This document shows, piece by piece, positions 35,845 through 48,049 of a stretch of DNA of 64,000 nucleotides. Each line of letters starts with the position of its first letter. Position 1 is the stretch's first letter. The notes under the pieces were generated by a model. The model was not told the DNA's origin, did no database searches, and saw only the letters and a program-made list of their open reading frames with translations. Made by a program: the position numbers and the translations under genes. Source of the DNA: Tragulus kanchil. Its lineage: Eukaryota; Chordata; Mammalia; Artiodactyla; Tragulidae. The stretch spans positions 69,033,001-69,097,000 of the forward strand of contig JAIOJX010000028.1 of the NCBI GenBank assembly GCA_022376925.1, read 5' to 3'.

Positions 35845-38079
35845 AAAAAGCTTTCAACAAAATCCAGCACCCATTTATGCTAAAATCTCTTCAAAAAGTG
35901 GGCATAGAAAGAATCCACCTCAACATAGTGAAAGCCATATACGAAAAGCCCACAGCAAACATTATTCTCAATGGTGAGAAAATGAAAGCACTTCCTCTAC
36001 AATCAGGAACAAGACAAGGGTGACCACTTTCACCACTATTATTCAACATAGTCCTGGAAGTTCTCGCAACAGCAATGAGAGAAGAACAAGAAATAAAATG
36101 AATCCAGATTGGAAAAGAGGAAGTAAAACTCTCTATTCGCAGACAACATGATACTATACATAGAAAACTCCAAAGACACTATTAGAAAACTACTAGAGTG
36201 AATCAATGAATTGAGCAAAGTTGCAGGATACAAAATCAATACACAGATAATCACTCGCATTCCTATATACAAAAAATGAAAAATCAGAGAAATCAAGGAT
36301 GCAATCCTATTCACCACTGCAACCAAAAGAATAAAATATCTAGGAATAAACCTACCTAGAGAGACAAAAGAACTGTACACAGAAAATTACAGGACACTAA
36401 TGAAAGAAATCAAAGATGACATAAACAGATGGAGAGATATTCCATGTTCCTGGATCAGAAGAACCAATATTATGGAAATGATCATACTACCAAATATCAT
36501 CTACAGATTCAATGTGACCCCTATCAAATACCAATGACATTCTTCTCACAGAACTAGACCATTCATGTGGAAACACAAAAGACCCCGGATAGCCAAGGCA
36601 ATTCTGAGAAAGAAGAATGGAGCTGAATCAGCCTCCCTAACTTCAGGCTATACAACAAAGCAATAGTCATCAAGACCATATGGTACTGGCACGAAAACAG
36701 AAATATCGACCAATGAAACAAGATAGAGAACCCAGAGACAAACCCACACACCTATGGATACCTTATTTTTGACAAACGAGGCAAAAATACAAAATGGGAA
36801 AAAGACAGCTTCTTCAACAAATGGTGCTTGGAAAACTGGACAGCAATATGCAAAAAACTGAAGTTGGAACATTCCCTAACACCATACACAAAGATCAACT
36901 CAAAATGGATTAAAAACCCAAATGTAAGACCAGAAACCATCAAACTCTTAGAGGAGAATATAGGCAAAACACTCAAGGACATAAATCCACCTTAAAAAGC
37001 TTTCAACAAAATCCAGCACCCATTTATGCTAAAATCTCTTCAAAAAGTGGGCATAGAAAGAATCCACCTCAACATAGTGAAAGCCATATACGAAAAGCCC
37101 ACAGCAAACATTATTCTCAATGGTGAGAAAATGAAAGCACTTCCTCTACAATCAGGAACAAGACAAGGGTGACCACTTTCACCACTATTATTCAACATAG
37201 TCCTGGAAGTTCTCGCAACAGCAATGAGAGAAGAACAAGAAATAAAATGAATCCAGATTGGAAAAGAGGAAGTAAAACTCTCTATTCGCAGACAACATGA
37301 TACTATACATAGAAAACTCCAAAGACACTATTAGAAAACTACTAGAGTGAATCAATGAATTGAGCAAAGTTGCAGGATACAAAATCAATACACAGATAAT
37401 CACTCGCATTCCTATATACAAAAAATGAAAAATCAGAGAAATCAAGGATGCAATCCTATTCACCACTGCAACCAAAAGAATAAAATATCTAGGAATAAAC
37501 CTACCTAGAGAGACAAAAGAACTGTACACAGAAAATTACAGGACACTAATGAAAGAAATCAAAGATGACATAAACAGATGGAGAGATATTCCATGTTCCT
37601 GGATCAGAAGAACCAATATTATGGAAATGATCATACTACCAAATATCATCTACAGATTCAATGTGACCCCTATCAAATACCAATGACATTCTTCTCACAG
37701 AACTAGACCATTCATGTGGAAACACAAAAGACCCCGGATAGCCAAGGCAATTCTGAGAAAGAAGAATGGAGCTGAATCAGCCTCCCTAACTTCAGGCTAT
37801 ACAACAAAGCAATAGTCATCAAGACCATATGGTACTGGCACGAAAACAGAAATATCGACCAATGAAACAAGATAGAGAACCCAGAGACAAACCCACACAC
37901 CTATGGATACCTTATTTTTGACAAACGAGGCAAAAATACAAAATGGGAAAAAGACAGCTTCTTCAACAAATGGTGCTTGGAAAACTGGACAGCAATATGC
38001 AAAAAACTGAAGTTGGAACATTCCCTAACACCATACACAAAGATCAACTCAAAATGGATTAAAAACCCAAATGTAAGAC
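35845..38079 (+). repeat. Direct duplication 13 (offset 1149)
   Basis: Bases 35845-36930 recur at 36994-38079. The tail 36931-36993 differs from what follows copy 2 by scattered substitutions (for example 'ctcttagaggagaatatagg' versus 'ctcttacaggagaacatagg'), then ends in unrelated text before copy 2. Confidence 0.95.
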
Positions 38080-39924
38080 TAGAAACCATAAAACTCTTAC
38101 AGGAGAACATAGGCAAAACACTCAATGACATAAATCAAAGCAAGATTTTCTATGACCCACCCACTAGAATAACAGGAATAAAAACAAAAGGAAATGAATG
38201 GAACCTAATGAAACTTAAAAGCTTTTGCACAGCAAAATAAACTACAAAAAAGGTGAACAGACAGCCCACAGAATGTGCAAAATAATAGCAAATGAAACAA
38301 CCAACAAAGATTTAATTTCCAAAATATATACACAGCTCAGAAAATTCAACACCAAAAAAAATAAACAACCTAATCAAAAAATCGGAAAAAGACCTAAACG
38401 GACACCTCGCCAAAGAAGACTTACAATTGGCCAAAAAACACATGTAAAGACGCTTGGCATCACTTGTTATTAGAGAAATGCTAATCAAAACTACAATGCG
38501 ATATCACCTCACACCCGTCATAATGGCCATCATCAAAATTCTACAGATAATAAATGCTGGAGAGGGTGTGGAGAAAAGGGAACACTCTTGCATTGTTGGT
38601 GGGAATGTAAATCGATGCAACCACTTTGGAAGACAGTATGGAGATTCCTCAAAACGCTAATAATAGAAGCACCATATGATCCAGGAATCCCACTGTTAGG
38701 CTTATACCCTGATAAAATCACAATCGAAAGAGACATCTGTACCCCAATGTTCATTGCAGCACTCTACACAATAGCTAGAACATGGAAGCAACCTGGACAT
38801 CGATGAATGAATGAATAAAAAGCTCTGGTACAAAAATATTCAGGGGAAACACAAAAGACCCCGGATAGCCAAGGCAATTCTGAGAAAGAAGAATGGAGCT
38901 GAATCAGCCTCCCTAACTTCAGGCTATACAACAAAGCAATAGTCATCAAGACCATATGGTACTGGCACGAAAACAGAAATATCGACCAATGAAACAAGAT
39001 AGAGAACCCAGAGACAAACCCACACACCTATGGATACCTTATTTTTGACAAACGAGGCAAAAATACAAAATGGGAAAAAGACAGCTTCTTCAACAAATGG
39101 TGCTTGGAAAACTGGACAGCAATATGCAAAAAACTGAAGTTGGAACATTCCCTAACACCATACACAAAGATCAACTCAAAATGGATTAAAAACCCAAATG
39201 TAAGACTAGAAACCATAAAACTCTTACAGGAGAACATAGGCAAAACACTCAATGACATAAATCAAAGCAAGATTTTCTATGACCCACCCACTAGAATAAC
39301 AGGAATAAAAACAAAAGGAAATGAATGGAACCTAATGAAACTTAAAAGCTTTTGCACAGCAAAATAAACTACAAAAAAGGTGAACAGACAGCCCACAGAA
39401 TGTGCAAAATAATAGCAAATGAAACAACCAACAAAGATTTAATTTCCAAAATATATACACAGCTCAGAAAATTCAACACCAAAAAAAATAAACAACCTAA
39501 TCAAAAAATCGGAAAAAGACCTAAACGGACACCTCGCCAAAGAAGACTTACAATTGGCCAAAAAACACATGTAAAGACGCTTGGCATCACTTGTTATTAG
39601 AGAAATGCTAATCAAAACTACAATGCGATATCACCTCACACCCGTCATAATGGCCATCATCAAAATTCTACAGATAATAAATGCTGGAGAGGGTGTGGAG
39701 AAAAGGGAACACTCTTGCATTGTTGGTGGGAATGTAAATCGATGCAACCACTTTGGAAGACAGTATGGAGATTCCTCAAAACGCTAATAATAGAAGCACC
39801 ATATGATCCAGGAATCCCACTGTTAGGCTTATACCCTGATAAAATCACAATCGAAAGAGACATCTGTACCCCAATGTTCATTGCAGCACTCTACACAATA
39901 GCTAGAACATGGAAGCAACCTGGA
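37718..39924 (+). repeat. Direct duplication 14 (offset 1127)
   Basis: Bases 37718-38797 recur at 38845-39924. The tail 38798-38844 is a shortened reading of the text after copy 2: 'catcgatgaatgaatgaata' is kept, 'tgtc' and one A are lost, then noise. It overlaps duplication 13, so 37718-38079 appears three times. Confidence 0.95.
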
Positions 39925-40149
39925 TGTCCATCGATGAATGAATGAATAAAAAAGCTCTGGTACATATATATAATGGAGTACTTCTCAGCTGTAAAAAGAA
40001 ATGCAGAAGAATCCATCCTAATGGGATGGATGAATCTCGAACCTATTATACAAAGTGAAGTAAGTCAAAAAGGGAAGGACAAGTACAGAATACTAACACA
40101 TATACATGGAATCTAGTAAGACTGTACTGATAAATACACACTCAGAGCA

Positions 40150-40540
40150 TTGATGGAAAAACAGTCATAGAGAACAGACTTATGGACATTAGTGAGAGGA
40201 AACAATGGGCGAGACATATGGAAAGAGTAACATGGAGCCCTATACTATCTTATGTATAGGATAGAGATAACTATTGTCAATGTGCTGTGGGTTAAGGGAT
40301 CTTACATCTTGTCAATGTGCTGTGGGTTAAGGGATCTTACATCTTGTCAATGTGCTGTGGGTTAAGGGATCTTACATCTTACATAGGGGCTATGTGATGT
40401 CCTGAAGGGGTGGGATGTGGGGGATGGGATATAATTATGACTAATCTTAGATTATACATATCTGTAAACAGAAATACTCTGTAAAATCAAAAAAGTAAAA
40501 TTTTTAAAAAAGTCAAAAAAAAAGAAAAAAATAGCAAAGA
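40150..40540 (+). mobile_element. L1 3' UTR and A-rich tail
   Basis: After the ORF2 end come 'cagagcattgatggaaaaac', a tripled 35-base unit, 'gaaggggtgggatgtggggg' and a tail of A-runs at about 40496-40535. The whole segment is copied at about 41338-41728. Confidence 0.8.
40274..40378 (+). repeat. 35-bp tandem repeat, three units, in L1 3' UTR
   Basis: Three exact copies of a 35-base unit begin with 'ttgtcaatgtgctgtgggtt' at 40274, 40309 and 40344. The array reappears at 41462-41566 within the duplicated unit. Confidence 0.95.
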
Positions 40541-40779
40541 TTAGGTCTAAGTCAACCATGTATTTAAATGAACTAATTGAGCCACATTCTACCCTTGGCA
40601 TATTTTTCTTGAGAAAAATAATTATGTTAATACTTTTTGTTTTTCTGCACAAATGACTGGCATAAATCATCAGATACATGATAAAGCAAGGAAACCTAAA
40701 CCATAGCTGAGAATAGAACTAGTTAACATAAGCAGACTACTAGAGATGAACTGAATGTTATAAGAATTTTTAAAAATAA

Positions 40780-42400
40780 CTTTTACACATATATTACTGA
40801 ATACAGTTGCAAATATTTTAAAGAGGTGTTTTAAAGAGATGGAGACTTTGAGTAGAGCAACGGCAATTGTAATGAAAGAACCAATGAAAGTTGAAATATT
40901 GATATTAACAAAATATCATTCAAAACATAGAAAAATAAGCTATTATCAGAAGACAAGACTGACAAGTATTTTCTTCAAGAACTTAAAGCATTTTTTCCAG
41001 AGCTTATTGAATTATGCTATTTTAAGTACCTTAAATTGTTCATGAATTTGAACTATGTTATTTGAAGGTAGACCATGATAAGGAAGATGTATATTGGAAT
41101 AACAAGAGCAACCACAAAACTCATAAAAGATTTAGCTAAAAATTCAATACCTGGTCACTTTCTCGAAATTTGAATTTGCTGTAAAAGAATGCAGAAGAAT
41201 CCATCCTAATGGGATGGATGAATCTCGAACCTATTATACAAAGTGAAGTAAGTCAAAAAGGGAAGGACAAGTACAGAATACTAACACATATACATGGAAT
41301 CTAGTAAGACTGTACTGATAAATACACACTCAGAGCATTGATGGAAAAACAGTCATAGAGAACAGACTTATGGACATTAGTGAGAGGAAACAATGGGCGA
41401 GACATATGGAAAGAGTAACATGGAGCCCTATACTATCTTATGTATAGGATAGAGATAACTATTGTCAATGTGCTGTGGGTTAAGGGATCTTACATCTTGT
41501 CAATGTGCTGTGGGTTAAGGGATCTTACATCTTGTCAATGTGCTGTGGGTTAAGGGATCTTACATCTTACATAGGGGCTATGTGATGTCCTGAAGGGGTG
41601 GGATGTGGGGGATGGGATATAATTATGACTAATCTTAGATTATACATATCTGTAAACAGAAATACTCTGTAAAATCAAAAAAGTAAAATTTTTAAAAAAG
41701 TCAAAAAAAAAGAAAAAAATAGCAAAGATTAGGTCTAAGTCAACCATGTATTTAAATGAACTAATTGAGCCACATTCTACCCTTGGCATATTTTTCTTGA
41801 GAAAAATAATTATGTTAATACTTTTTGTTTTTCTGCACAAATGACTGGCATAAATCATCAGATACATGATAAAGCAAGGAAACCTAAACCATAGCTGAGA
41901 ATAGAACTAGTTAACATAAGCAGACTACTAGAGATGAACTGAATGTTATAAGAATTTTTAAAAATAACTTTTACACATATATTACTGAATACAGTTGCAA
42001 ATATTTTAAAGAGGTGTTTTAAAGAGATGGAGACTTTGAGTAGAGCAACGGCAATTGTAATGAAAGAACCAATGAAAGTTGAAATATTGATATTAACAAA
42101 ATATCATTCAAAACATAGAAAAATAAGCTATTATCAGAAGACAAGACTGACAAGTATTTTCTTCAAGAACTTAAAGCATTTTTTCCAGAGCTTATTGAAT
42201 TATGCTATTTTAAGTACCTTAAATTGTTCATGAATTTGAACTATGTTATTTGAAGGTAGACCATGATAAGGAAGATGTATATTGGAATAACAAGAGCAAC
42301 CACAAAAACTCATAAAAGATTTAGCTAAAAATTCAATAGGGAGATATAATAGAAAAAAACTTAATTCACCCTCATGTCCTCCTAAGGATACTAAATTCTT
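40780..42400 (+). mobile_element. Probable ancient L1 inter-ORF fragment
   Basis: The motif 'ttgaaggtagaccatgataa' followed by 'aataacaagagcaaccaca' (41058-41115, again 42247 and 43406) resembles the region between the ORFs in old mammalian L1s. The rest of the span has only weak similarity. It is inflated by duplications 15 and 16. Confidence 0.35.
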
Positions 42401-44264
42401 TTTTTACTGAGTTGACACTAGTTTACAACATGTATTCTATCTGTACACCATTAGATTTCTACTTTGGTATACACATACAGCATGCTCATCACCAAAAGTT
42501 TCGACTCCATCCATCACCATACAATTCATACTCTACCCATTTTTGCCCTCTCTCCCTCCACTCTCCTTCTTCTATGGTAACCACTACGCTGTTCTCTGTA
42601 TTTTTGTGTTTTTCTTTTGCTCTTTTTTCTAGTTAATTTTTTATTTTCCATATACAAATGAAATCACACAGCATGTGTCTTTCTGTTTGACCTATTTCAC
42701 TCAGCAAATACACTTAAAGTTCCATCCATGTTGTGGCGACATTTTTTTTTTTATGACTGAGGAGAGTGAAAAGGCTGGCTTAAAATGCAACATTCAAAAA
42801 ATTAAGATCAGGGCATCTGGTCCCATCGCTTCATGTGAAACATGGGAAAAAAGTGGAAGTAGTAACAGATTTTATTTTCGTGGGCTTCAAAATGATTGCA
42901 GGCAGTGACTGTTGCCATGAAATTATTAGACGAATGTTCCTTGAAAGGAAAGCTCTGACAAACCTAGACAGTACATTAAAAAAGCAGAGACATCACTTTG
43001 CTGACAAACATCTACATACTCAAAGCTACGGTTTCTCCACGAGTCATATGTGGAGGTGAGAGCTGGGTCCTAAAGAAGGCTGAGCACCAAAAAATTGATG
43101 CTTCTAGTGAATGAATTATAGAAAAACTTTTACACATATATTACTGAATACAGTTGCAAATATTTTAAAGAGGTGTTTTAAAGAGATGGAGACTTTGAGT
43201 AGAGCAACGGCAATTGTAATGAAAGAACCAATGAAAGTTGAAATATTGATATTAACAAAATATCATTCAAAACATAGAAAAATAAGCTATTATCAGAAGA
43301 CAAGACTGACAAGTATTTTCTTCAAGAACTTAAAGCATTTTTTCCAGAGCTTATTGAATTATGCTATTTTAAGTACCTTAAATTGTTCATGAATTTGAAC
43401 TATGTTATTTGAAGGTAGACCATGATAAGGAAGATGTATATTGGAATAACAAGAGCAACCACAAAAACTCATAAAAGATTTAGCTAAAAATTCAATAGGG
43501 AGATATAATAGAAAAAAACTTAATTCACCCTCATGTCCTCCTAAGGATACTAAATTCTTTTTTTACTGAGTTGACACTAGTTTACAACATGTATTCTATC
43601 TGTACACCATTAGATTTCTACTTTGGTATACACATACAGCATGCTCATCACCAAAAGTTTCGACTCCATCCATCACCATACAATTCATACTCTACCCATT
43701 TTTGCCCTCTCTCCCTCCACTCTCCTTCTTCTATGGTAACCACTACGCTGTTCTCTGTATTTTTGTGTTTTTCTTTTGCTCTTTTTTCTAGTTAATTTTT
43801 TATTTTCCATATACAAATGAAATCACACAGCATGTGTCTTTCTGTTTGACCTATTTCACTCAGCAAATACACTTAAAGTTCCATCCATGTTGTGGCGACA
43901 TTTTTTTTTTTATGACTGAGGAGAGTGAAAAGGCTGGCTTAAAATGCAACATTCAAAAAATTAAGATCAGGGCATCTGGTCCCATCGCTTCATGTGAAAC
44001 ATGGGAAAAAAGTGGAAGTAGTAACAGATTTTATTTTCGTGGGCTTCAAAATGATTGCAGGCAGTGACTGTTGCCATGAAATTATTAGACGAATGTTCCT
44101 TGAAAGGAAAGCTCTGACAAACCTAGACAGTACATTAAAAAAGCAGAGACATCACTTTGCTGACAAACATCTACATACTCAAAGCTACGGTTTCTCCACG
44201 AGTCATATGTGGAGGTGAGAGCTGGGTCCTAAAGAAGGCTGAGCACCAAAAAATTGATGCTTCT
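41966..44264 (+). repeat. Direct duplication 16 (offset 1159)
   Basis: Bases 41966-43105 recur at 43125-44264. The spacer 43106-43124 ('agtgaatgaattatagaaa') is a corrupted reading of the sequence after copy 2 ('taattgtggtgttagagaaa', 44265). Confidence 0.95.
42405..42756 (-). mobile_element. Ancient L1 3' UTR / ORF2 end (reverse), left half
   Basis: Antisense L1 landmarks: 'gtttacaacatgtattctat' (42420), 'tatggtaaccactacgctgt' (42573), 'gacctatttcactcagcaaa' (42690) and 'gttccatccatgttgtgg' (42719), ending in a T-run and 'atgactgag'. The right half resumes at 44623 after a BovB. The duplicated copy is at 43564-43915. Confidence 0.85.
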
Positions 44265-44622
44265 TAATTGTGGTGTTAGAGAAAAGTCTTTTGAGTCCCT
44301 TGGTCTGAAAGGAGATCAAACCACTCAAGCCTAAAGGAAATCAACCCTTAATATTTATTAGAAGGACTGATATTGAAGTATTCAGCTGAAGCTCCAATAC
44401 TCTGGCCACCTGATACAAATAGCCGACTTGTTGGATAAGACCCTGACGCTGGGCAAGATTAAAGGCAAAAAGAGAACATGGAGGTGGATGGCAAAGGATA
44501 AGACTCAATGGGAACGAACTTGAACAAACTCTGGGAGGTAGTCAATGACAGAAGTTTGGCATGCTGCAACCCATGGGGCCGCTAAGAGTCCGACACAACT
44601 TAGCAACTGAACAACAAAAATA
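42757..44622 (+). mobile_element. BovB 3' fragment inserted in ancient L1
   Basis: It begins 'gagagtgaaaaggctggctt' and continues through the BovB region after RT: 'atctggtcccatcgcttcat' (42812), 'agcagagacatcactttgct' (42983), 'gaggtgagagctgggtccta' (43054), 'ggagatcaaaccactcaagc' (44311), 'acactctgggaggtagtca'-like text (44527) and 'agtccgacacaacttagcaa' (44587). It is 5'-truncated and frames are broken. The L1 on both sides joins almost exactly, so this is a true nested insertion. Confidence 0.88.
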
Positions 44623-46202
44623 CTGTTTTAACAGACACATATCATATTTATCCATTCAGTCCCTCCATGGACACTTTTTTTTTCTATATCTTGACTAGCT
44701 TAAGTAATGTAGCAATGAATAAAGGGTCCCATGTATCTTTTCAAATTCATGTTTCTGTAATCTTTAGATACACACCCAGAAGTGAGAGAGCTGGATCATG
44801 TGGTAGATCTATTCTTAGTTATCTGAGGCACCTTCCAATATTATTCTTAGTGGCTGCATTAATTTATATTACATCAACAGTAGAAGAGCTGTCCTTTTCT
44901 CTGCATCCTCTCAACACTAGTTTTTTCGCTCTTTGCTAATGGTCATGCTAATGGGAATGAGCTGCTGTGGTTTTGATTTTCAGTTTCTTAATACTCAGTG
45001 ATGTTGAACATATTTTCAGGCATATAAATTCAATCAAAGCTTTCCCTACAAAGACAATTTCTGGCCTAAATTACCGTATTGATAAATACTATTTTATTGA
45101 TTTCTGTGATGCAAAAAAAGGGCATTGATCAAACCTTTATTTTCGTGGCTTCAAAATGATTGCAGGCAGTGACTGTTGCCATGAAATTATTAGACGAATG
45201 TTCCTTGAAAGGAAAGCTCTGACAAACCTAGACAGTACATTAAAAAAGCAGAGACATCACTTTGCTGACAAACATCTACATACTCAAAGCTACGGTTTCT
45301 CCACGAGTCATATGTGGAGGTGAGAGCTGGGTCCTAAAGAAGGCTGAGCACCAAAAAATTGATGCTTCTTAATTGTGGTGTTAGAGAAAAGTCTTTTGAG
45401 TCCCTTGGTCTGAAAGGAGATCAAACCACTCAAGCCTAAAGGAAATCAACCCTTAATATTTATTAGAAGGACTGATATTGAAGTATTCAGCTGAAGCTCC
45501 AATACTCTGGCCACCTGATACAAATAGCCGACTTGTTGGATAAGACCCTGACGCTGGGCAAGATTAAAGGCAAAAAGAGAACATGGAGGTGGATGGCAAA
45601 GGATAAGACTCAATGGGAACGAACTTGAACAAACTCTGGGAGGTAGTCAATGACAGAAGTTTGGCATGCTGCAACCCATGGGGCCGCTAAGAGTCCGACA
45701 CAACTTAGCAACTGAACAACAAAAATACTGTTTTAACAGACACATATCATATTTATCCATTCAGTCCCTCCATGGACACGCGTTTTTTCTATATCTTGAC
45801 TAGCTTAAGTAATGTAGCAATGAATAAAGGGTCCCATGTATCTTTTCAAATTCATGTTTCTGTAATCTTTAGATACACACCCAGAAGTGAGAGAGCTGGA
45901 TCATGTGGTAGATCTATTCTTAGTTATCTGAGGCACCTTCCAATATTATTCTTAGTGGCTGCATTAATTTATATTACATCAACAGTAGAAGAGCTGTCCT
46001 TTTCTCTGCATCCTCTCAACACTAGTTTTTTCGCTCTTTGCTAATGGTCATGCTAATGGGAATGAGCTGCTGTGGTTTTGATTTTCAGTTTCTTAATACT
46101 CAGTGATGTTGAACATATTTTCAGGCATATAAATTCAATCAAAGCTTTCCCTACAAAGACAATTTCTGGCCTAAATTACCGTATTGATAAATACTATTTT
46201 AT
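44031..46202 (+). repeat. Direct duplication 17 (offset 1106, then 1105)
   Basis: Bases 44031-45097 recur at 45137-46202. An internal difference is 'gacactttttttttcta' (44686) versus 'gacacgcgttttttcta' (45776). The tail 45098-45136 is only loosely like the text after copy 2. Confidence 0.95.
44623..45015 (-). mobile_element. Ancient L1 ORF2 C-terminus (reverse), right half
   Basis: Antisense L1 order continues from the left half: 'atttatccattcagtccctc' (44648), 'tagatacacacccagaagtg' (44766), 'gagctggatcatgtggtaga' (44789), 'ctctgcatcctctcaacact' (44899), 'gtggttttgattttcagttt' (44969) and 'agtgatgttgaacatatttt' (44998). Copies lie at about 45728-46120 and, in part, 47003-47160. Confidence 0.85.
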
Positions 46203-48049
46203 GATTGTAAGAATACTATCTGTTAAAAAACCAAAACTCAAAAAGTAGAGGAGCATTAGTATATAGTTTCCAACTCATCCTATAAGGCCAGCAGAACCCT
46301 GGGAAAAATAAGCTTTCAGTGTTATTACTAGTTCACCATTATTCCTGGATCAACTATCTAAAGATAGGATGCCCATATTTATTTTGTATTTGAACTATTG
46401 TACATAGTGTTAAATCAATTTTCCTGAAGAACAAATAGGAATATTCTTATGAAGACAAAAAGAAATATTTGTGTTCTGTATCTCTCCTTAACAAAACTGA
46501 GACTTTAAATTATTGCTCATTTTTGGCTTATGTATTTGTAAGTATTGCTCATAAATATTTTGTTAATATTACTGAATACTGTAAAGTAACTATTTAATTA
46601 TGCTTTATGTATCAGTGATAGAGCATATGTTCTCCCGTAATGTTATATATTGCAATTTTTAATGACTATACATTGTCATGTCTTAAGAAATCAGTGTAAT
46701 CATTCATCCATTGATGGACCCTGAATAGTATAGCATTCTACAATCAGGTATTCAAATGTCTGGCGTATGGATATTTCATATGCTTGGACTGTTTTATTCT
46801 TTCATATAAATATATATCTATGAATATTATAGTCTATTTTCTCTTACTAATGGCAGATTTATAGAAAATTTGCTATTTGATACATCAAAATCTCCATCCT
46901 TAATTATTTTTCTGAAAATGTGGCATATTTTCCATATGATCTCCAGAATTAAATTGTCAAATTCCAAATATACATAAAATACACTGAACCTGATTTACAT
47001 TAAATTTATATTACATCAACAGTAGAAGAGCTGTCCTTTTCTCTGCATCCTCTCAACACTAGTTTTTTCGCTCTTTGCTAATGGTCATGCTAATGGGAAT
47101 GAGCTGCTGTGGTTTTGATTTTCAGTTTCTTAATACTCAGTGATGTTGAACATATTTTCAGGCATATAAATTCAATCAAAGCTTTCCCTACAAAGACAAT
47201 TTCTGGCCTAAATTACCGTATTGATAAATACTATTTTATGATTGTAAGAATACTATCTGTTAAAAAACCAAAACTCAAAAAGTAGAGGAGCATTAGTATA
47301 TAGTTTCCAACTCATCCTATAAGGCCAGCAGAACCCTGGGAAAAATAAGCTTTCAGTGTTATTACTAGTTCACCATTATTCCTGGATCAACTATCTAAAG
47401 ATAGGATGCCCATATTTATTTTGTATTTGAACTATTGTACATAGTGTTAAATCAATTTTCCTGAAGAACAAATAGGAATATTCTTATGAAGACAAAAAGA
47501 AATATTTGTGTTCTGTATCTCTCCTTAACAAAACTGAGACTTTAAATTATTGCTCATTTTTGGCTTATGTATTTGTAAGTATTGCTCATAAATATTTTGT
47601 TAATATTACTGAATACTGTAAAGTAACTATTTAATTATGCTTTATGTATCAGTGATAGAGCATATGTTCTCCCGTAATGTTATATATTGCAATTTTTAAT
47701 GACTATACATTGTCATGTCTTAAGAAATCAGTGTAATCATTCATCCATTGATGGACCCTGAATAGTATAGCATTCTACAATCAGGTATTCAAATGTCTGG
47801 CGTATGGATATTTCATATGCTTGGACTGTTTTATTCTTTCATATAAATATATATCTATGAATATTATAGTCTATTTTCTCTTACTAATGGCAGATTTATA
47901 GAAAATTTGCTATTTGATACATCAAAATCTCCATCCTTAATTATTTTTCTGAAAATGTGGCATATTTTCCATATGATCTCCAGAATTAAATTGTCAAATT
48001 CCAAATATACATAAAATACACTGAACCTGATTTACATTAAATTTATATT
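45966..48049 (+). repeat. Direct duplication 18 (offset 1037)
   Basis: Bases 45966-47012 recur at 47003-48049. The join is clean, with ten shared bases ('aatttatatt'). It overlaps duplication 17. Confidence 0.95.

Larger units (their letters stand above)
34098..40150 (+). pseudogene. L1 ORF2 (endonuclease-RT, broken; contains two duplicated units)
   Basis: The endonuclease domain begins at about 34098. Its active-site signatures survive in pieces: 'LQETHF' (about 34216), 'VGDFNT' (34521), 'SRIDHSLGHK' (34708) and 'ADHNAM' (34788). The RT domain is an unbroken 216-codon frame at 35373-36023 ('[13 protein letters not shown]', '[20 protein letters not shown]'). Catalytic residues are lost: motif A reads 'SVGSEKAFN' instead of the usual DAEKAFD, and motif C at 36136-36150 reads 'FADNM' instead of FADDM. 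The C-terminal part continues to about 40150. Many stops and shifts are present. Duplications 13 and 14 add about 2.3 kb, and the start of duplication 15 lies in the last 160 bases. Confidence 0.9.
39988..42338 (+). repeat. Direct duplication 15 (offset 1190, then 1188)
   Basis: Bases 39988-41149 recur at 41178-42338. The first bases of copy 2 have lost two A residues ('gctgtaaaagaatgcag' versus 'gctgtaaaaagaaatgcag'). The spacer 41150-41177 matches neither flank well; its 'cctggtcac' could be a corrupted 'ctctggtacat' from 39955. Confidence 0.95.
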
